From contig JAKSGN010000037.1 in NCBI GenBank assembly GCA_024180945.1, forward strand, positions 935,501 through 999,500: DNA of 64,000 nucleotides, in the 5' to 3' direction. Origin of the DNA: Macrophomina tecta (Eukaryota > Ascomycota > Dothideomycetes > Botryosphaeriales > Botryosphaeriaceae). The notes below the pieces were generated by a model. The model worked only from the letters and a program-made list of their open reading frames with translations. It had not been told where the DNA came from and did no database searches. Shown piece after piece: positions 44,631 through 55,519 of this stretch (positions within the stretch are counted from its first letter, which is position 1; every line of letters starts with the position of its first letter). A program made the translations under genes and the position numbers.

Positions 44631-45946
44631 GGCGGACTAGCGGAGCGCAATACTGGCGAAAGTCCGAGCAGAAAGAGAAACTAGAAGGGAGGGTTGAGAG
44701 AGCGTACAAACAGCGGCGGCGGCTATTACTTCCGGTTGCTCGCATCTAGTGTCGGATTGCTAGCTGCATGCGCCGGGCCCGAGGGCAGCAGGTCGGACGA
44801 AAGTAAAATACTAACCGCGGCGCGCTGCGAATGATCAGTCATCTGCCAGGACGTCTCCATCAGGATCTGCGGCTAAGAGACAATGCAAGCCTCGCGCGAA
44901 CGCGACTTGAAGCGGTCGGGCATTTCGGGAATAGTGAGGGCGCAAGTAGGGTTTCTCCCGATTATTGCCTGATGCAGCATAGCAGGAAGCTTAGCCCGGG
45001 CCCAACTTCCTTGCACGGGCCCAACTCAGCAATAAACTCTCCGAGAGAGCGATTGATTCCGTGCAGAACACCACCTGCCACGCTCAGCAAGGCAAAAGCT
45101 TCGTGTCTCTGTAACGGCACAAGCCCACCCAGCCCGCGCTTCATATTGCCCGTCGCGCACGGCCTGTATTCCGCCCGCCCTGCAGCTTCCGCACTACCTT
45201 CGCTCAACCCTCTGAGCGTCCAGACCAAGCCTCTGTGCTCGCCAGCGGAGCGGAAAATGTTTCCCCATCAGTTGGCCGCCTTCGACCGCACACAATCCCA
45301 CGGCTCGGCCCGGGTGGCCATGTCTTGGGCGGTCGTTAGAACCGGCCTCACGTCAGGATGACTTACATGAAGCCCTGCATCCTTCCAGCTGTCCGTCTTA
45401 ATCAGCACCCGCTTGTAGTTTCCCTTCCTTTAGGCAGCTACCCGACGGACTGGTGGCGTGAGACGATCTCCCAGTGATCAGCCGCAGGGAGATGCGGATA
45501 CTTATGATTCGTCGACCGATCTGAGCGCAGTGATGCATCTAGCTGCCGTGCAACCCTCATCCCTCATCAAACGACCACCTCTTTTGTCTGTCTCGTCCCC
45601 ATTTCCCCAGCAATTCTCCCCAAACCCTCATCTGATCTCACACCATCAGTCCCTCCAACCTCACGCCATTCCAGTGCCGGGCGTCCACCGTCCCTGCATT
45701 CCTCCGCATCTTTTCCACCATAGGCGGAATCTGATCCCGAAGACAGCGGTCTACCTCCCGGCGCCGTGCTCCCACATGCCAGAAGATACCTTCCATCAAC
45801 TCTACACCCTCACCCTCTCCGATCGCCATACCGCATTCAGCGCATACTCCTGTCCGTCAGGGGCACCCCGTGCCTTTCCGTGCACCCTGGCCCACACCAA
45901 CTCTCCCGGCACAGTCCCACATTCCGAGGAGGCTTCTCCGCCCCGC
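44631..45946. other. Intergenic, NmrA-like gene 5' region
   Basis: No gene is recognised in 1.3 kb. The largest plus-strand frames (177 codons at 44831, 249 at 45458) are Pro/Ser/His-rich and the second is partly antisense to the next open frame. They show no family motif. Confidence 0.45.
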
Positions 45947-47311
45947 CTACATCTCGCCTGCTACTACCGAGGCCTCTCCATTCCCCGCCTCTCCTCTCCG
46001 ATCGCCGCCATCGTTCTCGGCCGCGTGCTGCCGCAGTTCCGGTCTTGGCGGCGGATAAACTCTCCGGCCGCTCCTCCTATCCTCTGTCTGCCCGAAATCG
46101 ACGAACAAAAAGCGCCTGTGGACCTGCTCACGCGGTCGAGCCGACGCAGTTACGCGATGATGCTGTCCCCGTCGGGTAGCGCGACTGTCTCTCTGCGGCC
46201 CATGTAGCAGCCAGAGCCTCTTGTCTTGTTGCTCTTCGCCCTGAGGTAGATGGAGCGGGGTCTCTCGCGGGCGGCGGCGTTGGTGTCTTCGGGGAGGGGT
46301 GGTGGCGGGCGGGTCCAGGACGGTGGTGTTTTCGGGCCAGGTGCTCGTCATGAGGTGTTTTGGATCGGTAAATCTGGATGATGTGAGCTGCCGCGCCATG
46401 CTTGGGTTTGCCTTTTTCGACAACGGCGCGCAGCTTGCGTACGCGCCTGCCAATCGCGGCCTCAGAGGGTTGCGGGCTCGCGAGAGATGTGAGCGGCAGT
46501 TTCGATGGAAGGCTTTAGGCGGCAGGTGTGTCACCTGAAACTGAACTTTGCGTTTCGGCCGGGACGGTGAAGCGGACGGTTTGCGCGTCCGGCTCGTTGA
46601 TAACGCTGACGGCAGGTCGGTAGGGGTAGTGGACGAGCGTGTCTTGGCATTCTTGGAGCTTTGGTCAGTTAACAGACTGATGCGGCTGGGAGACCGAAGC
46701 TGAGAAAAAAGTGTAGTGAGTGAAGGGGAGGATTTTGGACATACTGGTCGCCCCCTGTTTGTTTTTGTTTTCCACCCTGCAGCTGGTTTAGTCTCTGACT
46801 CACAGGTAAAGCTTAGACTTCTTCGGAGATCGAGGTTGTCTGAAGCAATCCTGGAGGGCCTATGAGGCTTGATGAGATCAGGTTCGCTCCGAGAAAACTG
46901 GCGACCGCGCATGGACCTGGACCAAGACATGGTCTTGGATTGTTTTAAGGATGATGGCCTTTTCGTTTTCCTTGACGGAGATGCAGCAGAGGAGAGAGGA
47001 GGAACAGGTGACCGCATCTCCGCCCTCTTCTTTTGCGAGAAGCGTGAGGTTTGCCTTCTTAAAAGGGCTGAGAACTTTAGAGCTGCGAGGGAATCGGGTC
47101 GGTTGCGGACTTTTTCTAGCAATCTCAAAGCTCTACGCAACATGATTGATTGATCTTGGGCCGGCGGTGTGTCTTGGTCGCGTCCTTGGACGGCTGGTGA
47201 CGGTTGAGGAGCGGCCTGTGCTTGCTTAGTAGGTCTGGAGCTGCGACTGAAAGAGAGCGTAGAGCAAGACGCCTGCTGATCGATGTCCGGTTTGTAGAGG
47301 AAGATACACAT
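45947..47311 (-). CDS. Hypothetical basic Ser/Arg-rich protein
   Basis: An uninterrupted frame of 454 codons begins at ATG 47311, with a second ATG at 47143 (MLRRALRLLEKVRNRPDS). I do not recognise a family. The first 250 residues look like coding sequence for a disordered nuclear-type protein: Ser-Arg dipeptides, RRALRLLEKVR-like basic helices and patches such as RPKRKVQFQV. After about residue 255 the composition changes. Two other frames over 46.1-46.5 kb look at least as protein-like: RRVRKLRAVVEKGKPKHG with IIQIYRSK, then SGCYMGRRETVALPDGD with a stop near 46155. The real gene may therefore contain introns or a frameshift and end near 46155 rather than 45947. Confidence 0.4.
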   Translation of the reverse strand: MCIFLYKPDIDQQASCSTLSFSRSSRPTKQAQAAPQPSPAVQGRDQDTPPAQDQSIMLRRALRLLEKVRNRPDSLAALKFSALLRRQTSRFSQKKRAEMRSPVPPLSSAASPSRKTKRPSSLKQSKTMSWSRSMRGRQFSRSEPDLIKPHRPSRIASDNLDLRRSLSFTCESETKPAAGWKTKTNRGRPVCPKSSPSLTTLFSQLRSPSRISLLTDQSSKNAKTRSSTTPTDLPSALSTSRTRKPSASPSRPKRKVQFQVTHLPPKAFHRNCRSHLSRARNPLRPRLAGAYASCAPLSKKANPSMARQLTSSRFTDPKHLMTSTWPENTTVLDPPATTPPRRHQRRRPRETPLHLPQGEEQQDKRLWLLHGPQRDSRATRRGQHHRVTASARPREQVHRRFLFVDFGQTEDRRSGRRVYPPPRPELRQHAAENDGGDRRGEAGNGEASVVAGEM

Positions 47312-47933
47312 GCGTCTGACGAGAACTCACGCCTGGCAAACGTGGTGAGATAGCTAACGATGTTTGAAAGGATCACCGCCGGCCGGTGAGCTGCAGCACG
47401 GCGCTAGGAATAGGTGTTGTTTTTTCTGCTGGACGGCTCGTCCTGAGTCGGGAATAGTCTCTCCGAAGAACGCACTTGCCAAAAGCCTTGTATGGAAGGT
47501 ACGTTTGTCAGTCGTACTACCAAGCTGCTGTCATTTCCCATCTCTCCAGCTACAGTTTCCCACCCTGTCTAGCAATCCTGCATAGGTAGAGGGTGTCGCG
47601 TAAGGGCGGAAGCGTTCTTCTGACTGTGGGCACAGTGAATGTATCCTTGGTACCACGAATAAGTGAAGGCGTGTTAGCAGCTCACAGCGTGTGGGAAAGG
47701 GCAGGAAGCCAGCGGAAGTATGGTGTGAAATCAGCAATGCCATAATTTTTGGACCAGTAATGACGCCGCCGATGCTCGGGTATCCCAGAAGTTGCTTCTT
47801 TGGGTAAAAAGCACTCGTGTCCCGACAATGCAAACTCTACCAACGCCCGGTTAACTCCCAATCGCTCATTGCTCAAATTACACTCCATCCGAAACCATTG
47901 ACCACCCATCAAAGGCGGAAAGTGTGCGGCTGC
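47312..47933. other. Intergenic, RPA49 3' flank
   Basis: No gene is seen in 622 nt between the RPA49 stop and the start of the hypothetical basic protein. Confidence 0.5.
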
Positions 47934-49423
47934 TCATCTCTTCCGCATGGGAATGGCTCTCTGCTTAGGAAAGTCAAGAGGAATCTTCAGCCTGGCAATT
48001 TTGTGATTGGCGGCTTCGGCCTTGGTCCACTTGTGCTGTTCACGATCTTTCTCCGTCGGGGGTCCAACTTTGCAGCCGATCTCATGGTAGTATTGTGCAA
48101 TCCTGTAGTAATAATCAGCCAGAATTTTCCATACGAAGTGGTCGACGTCTTACTGCTTGTTATCAAGCCTGAGGTCCTCGCGAAGGTCGAACGTGTCAAC
48201 GCTATAGTTGTCGATGAACAAGGATAAGGCTGCCAGGTGGGTTATCAGGTAATCTACATGCCATTTTGTCATTTCACTGGGAAAAATTAGCTCGTTCTCT
48301 CTTCCATAACAGATAAGCCCGGGTAAGACGTACGTTCCCTCGGTAAACTTCCTCCTCACTCCCTCAAGCAGGGAGCCACTCGCGTTAGTCTTCTTCTCCA
48401 ACTCCTCTCTCTTCGGCAGTCTCTTGGCGCCGTTTCGGCCGGACCTCAGGGCAGCCAGGAAGTCGATCAGCAACAGCATGTACTTCATGACCTTCAGTTT
48501 CTTCACGTCCCTTTTCAGGGCAAGTTCTTCGATCCTCCTGGCCACAAACATGCTGGTCAGTTGGATATCCTCCTTCTTCGCGGCTGCATCAATCCAGCTC
48601 TTGACGTCGAGCAGGCGCATGCTTTCGTTGCCAATGAGCTCCTCCGGCGTGTACACTTCAGCGGGGGTGGTAGCTTCCAGGTTAGCCTTCGGGCGAGGCT
48701 TGTTCTCATCCACGGCAGCCTGAAGGGCCTCGCGGGTGGGCATGTCGGCAGTAGCGCCGGCCATGGACTCTAGGACAGCCTTTGCGACAGCATCGGTAAC
48801 CTTGCCCTCAGCAGCACCGGCAGTAGGAGTAATAGCGTTCTCGGTGATGGAGGCAAGTGCCTTCTTGGCCTTCTTGGTACCGAACTCTTTGCCCAGATCC
48901 TGGCGCAGAGAAAAGTTTGTCTGACGTGCCTTATCGGCGGCCTGGTCCCTCTGGACCCGTATCTCCTCGGTCTCGCTCCTGAGAGTGCTTCTCAGCGTGA
49001 GTTTATGTGCCTCCATGACCTGCAGATCGCCGGTCTTCGGGTCGTAGACACCGACATAATGCTTGAGCAGGCTGTCGGCGGTTCCATCGCACTCCTCATG
49101 AGCAGAGAAATCGAGTCTCGGGTGGTCGGACGACTGCAGGAGCAGCTCGTAGCGACGCTTGTCGTTTTCCTTCTTATAGGCTTTTAGGGCGAGGCCGGAC
49201 GGGAAAGAAACACCGGGAGTAGCAGCTTCAATTGCCAGTCAGCTTGGCCAGTAGGACGGCAGAGAATTGCGGAAAGCGTACCAACAACGGGGCCGAGCTG
49301 GTCATTGTCGTCGAGGACAGCCAGCTTTACTGGGCGGTCGGGCTGGTCAATTGCGACCTTCTTGGAGGGGCGGTCATTCTTGTCGGCGTGGCGCTTGCGC
49401 TTCTTCTCGCTGCCGTCGGGCAT
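47934..49423 (-). CDS. RPA49: DNA-directed RNA polymerase I subunit A49
   Basis: Four exons (49282-49423, 48334-49225, 48154-48276, 47934-48102) encode 441 aa. A49 forms, with A34.5, the TFIIF-like module of RNA polymerase I that aids promoter escape and elongation of rRNA transcription. The N-terminal dimerisation part runs from MPDGSEKKRKRHAD through GVSFPSGLALKAYKK and HPRLDFSAHEE to YVGVYDPKTGDLQVMEAHKL. After a linker the C-terminal tandem winged-helix part includes ESMRLLDVKSWIDAA, VKKLKVMKYMLLLIDFL and WHVDYLITHLAALSLFID. It ends with the basic PMRKR tail. Introns of 56, 57 and 51 nt (GT-AG) restore the frame. The ATG at 49423 is the only in-frame start. The gene is divergent from the promethin-type gene. 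Confidence 0.92.
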
Positions 49424-49825
49424 GGCGGCGGCGGTCGCGGGGTGCTCGGGCGACAGTAGGTGGTGATGCTGCTCACGCTCGCGCGGCCGGGAACTTTTTT
49501 CTGGACGCGGCCGATCTGCCGCGCCTCACCGCCCGAGAGATCGGTTGGCCAGACTGATGGCAAGTGCATGCGCCACAGCACGCACGCGCGGTGACGCAAC
49601 GCGAGCGCCATCAACGTTGGCGGGCGTGTAACTACAGATCTTGTTTGGCAACTGCCCAAGCCCACCTGCCACCGCATGCATCCATGCTAGTATCCGGGCT
49701 GGTTCCAGGATATTTGAGACTGCCTTCTGCCTCCCGCTCTACCTCCCCGTCGCTTCCGCCCTGCACCTCCTCTCCCTTTTCCGCACCGCCCTGCCGCTCC
49801 CTTGCTGCGCGAGAAGGGCTTCAAC
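49424..49825. promoter_or_regulatory. Divergent promoter, RPA49 / promethin-type gene
   Basis: Only 402 nt separate the two start codons. The side next to the membrane-protein gene is pyrimidine-rich (CT-rich leader at about 49730-49800). No TATA box is seen. Confidence 0.55.
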
Positions 49826-50658
49826 ATGTCTGCAATTCTCTCCACCATCCAGAACCTCGCAGGCACTCTGCAGTCGAAGGCCCAGAATGTCCTCGACAGC
49901 CTCTTTCCGCCGGAGAAGAGGGCTGAGTTACTTTCCAGGCTGCAAGCCTTTGCCGTCGCTAATCCCAAGCTCTCAGTCAGTTACTCCATCCCAGCCTGTT
50001 AACTAACTTAATCGCTAACACGGTGCAGGCGTTCCTCTTGACCAACTTCGCCCTAACTGGCCTGCCGCTCATTATGTTCGCCGTTTTCACCCTCACTGTT
50101 TTTGTCTTTTCGCTTGTGGCCGCCCTGCTTGTCGCTCTTCTCGTGGCCCTACTATTCACGGCCTTCATGGTCGGCGTCGCCCTCCTCGTCATCTTGCCCA
50201 CTGTCTTCCTGACTACCATGGGTGCTTCCTTCCTGTTCTTGTGGGGCCTCGGAGGCTACTACATCCTCAAGTGGTTCAACGAAGGCCAGTCGCCCACTCC
50301 CCAGGGCGCCGCAATCGGTGATAAGCTGAACAGCTTGACCGGCGGCCGCCTCGACTTCCTGATGAATGATGCTCGCAAGCAGGAAGCCAAGAGGGAGAGC
50401 GGCAAGGATGCCAATGGCTCGCACGAGAAGAGCGGCGCGAAGAGCAAGGGCAGCTCCAACGAGAACAGCCGTTCTTCCACTCCTCAGCCTGCCGATGTTG
50501 GGAATGCGAAAAATCAGGTCGAGAAGACGGCAAACGTTGACGGCGTCAAGAAGAGGGTTGGAAACACTGCGAGCACTGCCACAAACGCCACCAACAATAC
50601 TCAAAGCGCTGTTGGTGGGGCCAAGGGCGCTGTTGGGGGTGCGACAGGCTTGACTTAG
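49826..50658 (+). CDS. Promethin/LDAF1-type membrane protein
   Basis: Two exons (49826-49975, 50029-50658) encode 259 aa. The N-terminal 50 residues form an amphipathic helical segment (IQNLAGTLQSKAQNVLDSL). About 90 very hydrophobic residues follow: FLLTNFALTGLPLIMFAVF, FVFSLVAALLVALLVALLF, then VALLVILPTVFLTTM and FLFLWGLGGYYILKW. This is the paired-hairpin core of promethin/LDAF1 proteins and yeast Ldo16/Ldo45, which work with seipin at lipid-droplet formation sites. The last 100 residues are polar, Ser/Asn/Gly-rich and disordered. The 53-nt intron has the donor GTCAGT and overlapping CTAAC branch candidates. Family assignment is from hydrophobic layout and remembered resemblance, so moderate. 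Confidence 0.75.
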
Positions 50659-51002
50659 ATAGCAAGGTGGTGCTCAGTGCTCCATATCGCCACCGTCATA
50701 TACTTCTATTGTGTCGTTTAATCCTTCACCTATATTGTCGGAAGTTTCTCGGGAAGTTTCAAACAGCGTTTGCGCTGGGAGTCCCGTTTTCTCAAGGTTG
50801 CGTTCAAGCAACCAGAGGTTAAGATTGCCATAATCTGTTTGATTTTCGAAACATGTATATCTTGAAGTCATTTGCGCCATACAATATAGTCGGTGTAGCA
50901 TTCATTCCACATCATTTGACAAACATCTAGCTCAATTATCGATACAGACCAGGGGTTCCGGCCCCCACCTTTCGTTCGGTCTTTTTTTAGACGTCGAGAT
51001 AC

Positions 51003-51012
51003 TATATATAAA
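51003..51012 (+). promoter_or_regulatory. TATA box of the HET-domain gene
   Basis: TATATATAAA placed 65-74 nt upstream of the ATG at 51077. Assigned by sequence and spacing. Confidence 0.5.
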
Positions 51013-51055
51013 CGACGCCGGCACCAACTTGAGCCCTCCTCTCCCCTCCGACAAG

Positions 51056-51071
51056 AAAAAAAAAAAAAAAA
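51056..51071. repeat. A16 homopolymer in the HET leader
   Basis: Run of 16 A ending five bases before the HET start codon, so it lies in the 5' UTR of the predicted mRNA. Confidence 0.95.
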
Positions 51072-51076
51072 TTGCA

Positions 51077-53104
51077 ATGCAAGCTATTGAGTATACACCA
51101 ATCCCACCCGGTTCAAGAAGATTCCGAATCCTGAGTCTACAGCCCTCTGAGAGTTTCTCTGCTGAGATTGTATGCACACTGACCGATGCTTCGCTCGACT
51201 CACCTCCCGAGTATGAAGCTCTGTCATATGTATGGGGCGATCCAGCCAAACCAAAATCCGTGACACTTGCAGGGAGAAGGGTGGGTGTCACGGAAAATCT
51301 CGCAACTGCACTACGCCATCTACGCCTCGCAGCCCGGCCTCGCCATCTCTGGGTCGATGCACTCTGTATCGATCAGCATAACATCGACGAGCGCGACGAC
51401 CAGGTCATGCATATGAAAGAGATCTACCAGTGCTGCTCAACCGACCTGCTTTGGCTCAGTGAAGACGGTTCAATCCTCGAGAAGGGCGCTGCCGTCATGG
51501 AGAGCATCGGCACAATCACGCAGCTCGAAGAGAACTTCCGCACTGCCAACAGTTACTTCACCTACCGCCGCTCCAGTTCTGCTCTGCGTTTACGGAACGC
51601 AAAAGACGAAGCACCCGCACAACCACCTCCGGAAGGCTGGACTGAGGCGCTCGCCGCCCTGTTCCGCAAGCCGCCAGTATGGCAGCGCGTCTGGATCATG
51701 CAGGAAGTAGCCTTCGCGCCGCGTGTGCAGCTGGTAGCGGGCGGTGGCGCGACGCTGGCGTGGGAGCGCGTCGACGCATTCCTCGACGTCGACCGATATA
51801 TCGCGAAGCACGGCTACCCGGACGCCTTCCACGAGCCCTTCAGCCACGGGTGGACGCTCAAGAACGAGCTCATCTACTGCCTGGCGCACGCGCAGATCCT
51901 CGCGCACCAGCGGCGCATCGTCGCCGGCCTGCAGCAGACACAACAAGGACCCCAGCGAGACGAAAATGCCGCGCCTTACTCACTTTCCTCTTCCCACCAC
52001 TCCTCCCTCCTCGAAATCCTCGCCCGCTTCCGCTATGCCCGCTCCACCGACCCCCGCGACATGGTCTTCGCACTCCTCGGCCTGACGTCCAACCCCCTCT
52101 CCATCACGCCCACCTACCACGCCTCCGCCCGCGCCGTCTACATCTCCACCGCTGCTGCCATCATCAATGCCGCCCGCACCCTCGACCTCCTCTGCCAGCC
52201 GCCGTGGCAGCTCTATGGTAACGAACAGCGCGACCCGACATTGCCGTCCTGGGTCCCGGACTTTGCACACCCAGGCCGCTCAGGCATCCTGTTCGCGCAG
52301 CGCGACATCTATGCTGCATGTGGGGACGAGGTTTTGTTGCAAACGCCGTGCGAGGTGACTGGCGAGGGCGGGATCGTGCTGGAGGGGTGGGATGCCGGCG
52401 CGCTGAGGGGGCTGAGGGCGTGGGACGGGTGGCCAGTGGGGGTCAAGAGGAGGGTGCTAGCGTGGGCGCCGAATGAGGTATTAAGAGAGGGGATTGAGGC
52501 GGGGAACGAGACGCTGCGGATCTTTCTCAAGGAGGATGAGGAAGAAGGGACGTGGTGTAGTAGCTTGGGGGGAGGGGAGGGGGGATCTTGTGGGAATGAT
52601 GAGGCGCGGGAGTGTCGTCTGCCTCGCTTTGAGGCGTATTGGCGCACGCTCACAGTTGATACTAAGCGCTATCCGGTTGCGCGGCTGGGGGAGGCAGATC
52701 TGAGGGAAATGCGGGAGAAGTGGGAGGCGTTGTTGCGGCTGCCGTGGATAAAGAATACGGAGGACGCCGGTTGGCGAAGCGGGTTGCACTACGTGGAGGA
52801 AGAGCGTGCAAAGGTCTGGGGCGAGCTTCGGAAGTGTGTATGGGATGTCTGGCCCCGGCGATTTGCGATTTCAGAGGACGGGTCGTATGTGATGGCACCA
52901 ACAGAGGCGGAGAAGGGAGATCGAGTAGTGGTGCTGAAAGGTGCTAAAACACCGGTCTTGCTGAGGAGGACGAAGAGGAAGGAAATGCAAAAGGAGGACG
53001 AGGAGGCATGGGTGCTCATCGGGGCGTGCTACGTGCATGGTCTGATGGACGGGGAGGCGCTTACCAAGGAGGGTTGTGTGAGGAGAAAGTTTGTGATCAT
53101 GTAA
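51077..53104 (+). CDS. HET (heterokaryon incompatibility) domain protein
   Basis: A single intact exon encodes 675 aa. The HET domain begins at about residue 46: YEALSYVWGDPAKP, LRHLRLAARPRHLWVDALCI, then DQVMHMKEIYQCC and WQRVWIMQEVAFA (near 200). It continues with DPRDMVFALLGLTSNPLS, and the C-terminus has the family's ending CYVHGLMDGEAL. HET proteins trigger incompatibility or immune-like cell death after non-self recognition. The partner of this one is unknown. The longer open frame upstream starts at TTG; the ATG at 51077 follows a TATA box and A16 leader. The body contains a Gly/Glu-rich low-complexity patch near 490-520. It is an intact counterpart to the decayed HET locus at 8.9-10.0 kb, but whether they are paralogues was not tested. 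Confidence 0.93.
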   Translation: MQAIEYTPIPPGSRRFRILSLQPSESFSAEIVCTLTDASLDSPPEYEALSYVWGDPAKPKSVTLAGRRVGVTENLATALRHLRLAARPRHLWVDALCIDQHNIDERDDQVMHMKEIYQCCSTDLLWLSEDGSILEKGAAVMESIGTITQLEENFRTANSYFTYRRSSSALRLRNAKDEAPAQPPPEGWTEALAALFRKPPVWQRVWIMQEVAFAPRVQLVAGGGATLAWERVDAFLDVDRYIAKHGYPDAFHEPFSHGWTLKNELIYCLAHAQILAHQRRIVAGLQQTQQGPQRDENAAPYSLSSSHHSSLLEILARFRYARSTDPRDMVFALLGLTSNPLSITPTYHASARAVYISTAAAIINAARTLDLLCQPPWQLYGNEQRDPTLPSWVPDFAHPGRSGILFAQRDIYAACGDEVLLQTPCEVTGEGGIVLEGWDAGALRGLRAWDGWPVGVKRRVLAWAPNEVLREGIEAGNETLRIFLKEDEEEGTWCSSLGGGEGGSCGNDEARECRLPRFEAYWRTLTVDTKRYPVARLGEADLREMREKWEALLRLPWIKNTEDAGWRSGLHYVEEERAKVWGELRKCVWDVWPRRFAISEDGSYVMAPTEAEKGDRVVVLKGAKTPVLLRRTKRKEMQKEDEEAWVLIGACYVHGLMDGEALTKEGCVRRKFVIM

Positions 53105-53505
53105 GAAGCAAGTAACGATGGCGACTCCATGATGCTCTGAAATCGAAGCCAAGCTGGTGGGTGAAAAAGGCAGAGCTGATCGGCCGAGGGCTGATTGGTG
53201 GAGAGGCGCTGACAAAACACAGTTCCCGAAAGGGATGCACTAACGGTCTAATGTCACCATTGCAAAGCGCCTCAGCACTTCTCTATGCCGCTGCAACGTG
53301 ATTGCCAGCCGTCAGCGAGTCGCAGTCGTGGAGGCCTGTGTTCACAGCAGGCAGCCGACCAACCACATCGCATCTGGTGCCTGAATGGCGCCTGTTGCCT
53401 GCTTAGCGCGGCTAGCTCCCGACCCACACTCCTTCCGGATCCGCTGATATAATTGCATCCATGCCGCCCCCAGCACCTACCTCACCAACGCATTCTTTCT
53501 ACACC
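53105..53505. promoter_or_regulatory. Intergenic, promoter of the DUF4246 gene
   Basis: No gene is seen. TATAAT at 53448-53453 lies 53 nt before the ATG at 53506 but only 8 nt before the in-frame ATG at 53461, which favours the later start. Confidence 0.5.
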
Positions 53506-55519
53506 ATGACCCAGCTTGAGAGCCGCCCCGTCGCTCTGCCGGGCTTCGGTCTGCCCCTCGACACTTTGCCACCATGGAGCGTCGAACACAACAAGGACCG
53601 CTTTCCTCACGCAATTGCCGATTTCTTCGCAAGTGAAGGCATCACCGTCCGTGAGCGTCGCATGCTCGATTTTGTCACCCAAATCACCGATAAGCCCGAA
53701 TGGGACCGCAAGGTCTTCGATGAGGCCATTGTGGCTAAGTGGAAGACTGAGGCCTGCAAGTTCGACGAGACTTGCCAGGATGTCTATCTGTCTGAGGCCA
53801 TGTTCAGCTACGTACGCCACTTCCGAAGCCCACGGTAGGATCAAAGTTGATTTCCAAAGTGCATCGCAGAACTCCGAGACAAAGCCCAGACTCATCAGGA
53901 GAAGGGTTTGGTCGCCGTCATGGACGCCGAGGCTACTGTCGTCAAGTCTGACGTAGCGGTCCCCGACTCCCTAAGACAGTCCCTCATGCGCGCCGTCCGC
54001 CCGTTGGAAGAGGTACCTGAGCATCACAAGGACTGGCATCCCGGCTCCGATCAGATGGTGCTGGACTTGGTGCATCCATCTCTATTCCCTGTGGTCCTCG
54101 GTCGCTCTCGTGCTCTTCCGTCCGGACGCGTTCCCCTCGAAGACTGCGCCCGATACAGTGCGCTCGGGGAAGTGATCCCCGACATCAGTGGCAATTCGTT
54201 CGAAAAGAATGTCTCTTGGGGTAATCCTTCCACACTTCAGCCATGGGGCAACTTCCAGTGGCTGCCATCACAAATTGACTTCACGCCGGAAGGACGCCCA
54301 AAAATCGCGAGCTACATCAACAACCTTCACCCACAGACTAATCTGGACCTGTACAATACCCTGGAGCAACTCGTTGATAAATCAATTCCGCTATGGAACG
54401 AATGTCTGTCCTGGTTTCATACCCGAATCCGTATCGGCCAAGTTGGGGGCAATGACGATGATTGGGTCATCCCAGATGGCGTCAAATGGGTACGGCCCAC
54501 CCTCGATGATAATGCTGATGATCATCATGGCGGGGATGATGACCGCGCTGAAGAGAGTGAAAACGAAGAGAATGACAGAAATTGGGCCGCGGTCAACGGC
54601 TTCTGGCATGAATACAACCAGTGGTGGGAGCGGCACCGCATTCTCCAGCAGCCTGAGCCCTCTGAGTTTAGGCCGTTCAGCGGAACCGTCAATGCTAAAG
54701 GCGCGAGACCCATCAACTTGAAAGCTGAATTCAAGAATTCCGGTCTCCAAGTCATCTTCAAACTCGCCAACATCCACATTACTCCCGATAAACCCGAATA
54801 TAGCAGCAGCAATTGGCACGTCGAGGGCGCGCTGAACGAGCACATCTGCGCCACTGCCATCTATTATTACGATTCCGACAACATCGAGCCGAGCCACCTC
54901 GCCTTCCGCCAGTCCGTTGATGCCGAAGAAATGGTCATGAAACCCGAACAGGTAGTAAATTAGCCCACAGCACGACTCTCATGCCGCCATGCTCATCATA
55001 TATGCAGTATCAATGGTCATCTACGTGTGCATACTACGGCATCGAAAATGAAGAGCCCGCCATACAGCATCTGGGCAAGGTCACGACCCCTCAGGGCCGT
55101 CTCCTCGCTTTTCCGAACGTCATGCAACACCAAGTCCAGCCTTTCCGCCTTGCCGACCCCACCAAGCCAGGACATCGGAAAATCCTCGCCATGTTTTTAG
55201 TCGATCCGCACATTCCGATTCTCTCAACTGCCAACGTTCCGCCACAGCGCAAGGACTGGTGGGCGCAGGAGGTTCGCAAGGTGGAACCGTTTGCATCACT
55301 GCCCGAGGAATTGTTCCAAAATATCATAGAACTGGTCGATGGCTTCCCCATCTCATGGCAAGATGCTCTGGAAATTCGGGAAAAGCTCATGGAGGAGCGA
55401 GGAAGGATGATGGACGAAGTGAATGAGGCAATGGAAGAGGTGAGTTCACAGAGACGAAGATGTGCGGTGATGGCCTTTCTGACTTTATTTAGGACACATT
55501 CTATTTCTGTGAACATTGA
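53506..55519 (+). CDS. DUF4246 domain-containing protein
   Basis: Four exons (53506-53811, 53860-54951, 55008-55439, 55493-55519) encode 618 aa. DUF4246 proteins are abundant in filamentous fungi, and their biochemical function is not established as far as I know. Typical stretches are LPGFGLPLDTLPPWS at the N-terminus, then WLPSQIDFTPEGRPKIASYI, LQVIFKLANIHITPDKPEY, WHVEGALNEHICATAIYYY and LLAFPNVMQHQVQPF. The His-bearing WHVEG...H pattern and the later NVMQHQV recall the double-stranded beta-helix of 2-oxoglutarate/Fe(II) oxygenases; this is inference. The last exon is nine codons (DTFYFCEH and stop), chosen because FCEH is a recurring ending in the family. Introns are 48, 56 and 53 nt. An in-frame ATG at 53461 would add 15 residues. 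Confidence 0.85.

Larger units (their letters stand above)
50659..51076. promoter_or_regulatory. Intergenic, promoter of the HET-domain gene
   Basis: The 3' end of the promethin-type gene is followed by the HET promoter. A TATATATAAA element lies at 51003-51012, 65-74 nt before the ATG, and a 16-A tract at 51056-51071 almost abuts the start codon. Confidence 0.55.

Noticed and set aside
45458..46207. 249-codon plus-strand frame
   Set aside because: Pro/Ser/His-rich, partly antisense to the hypothetical basic protein; no promoter or family evidence.
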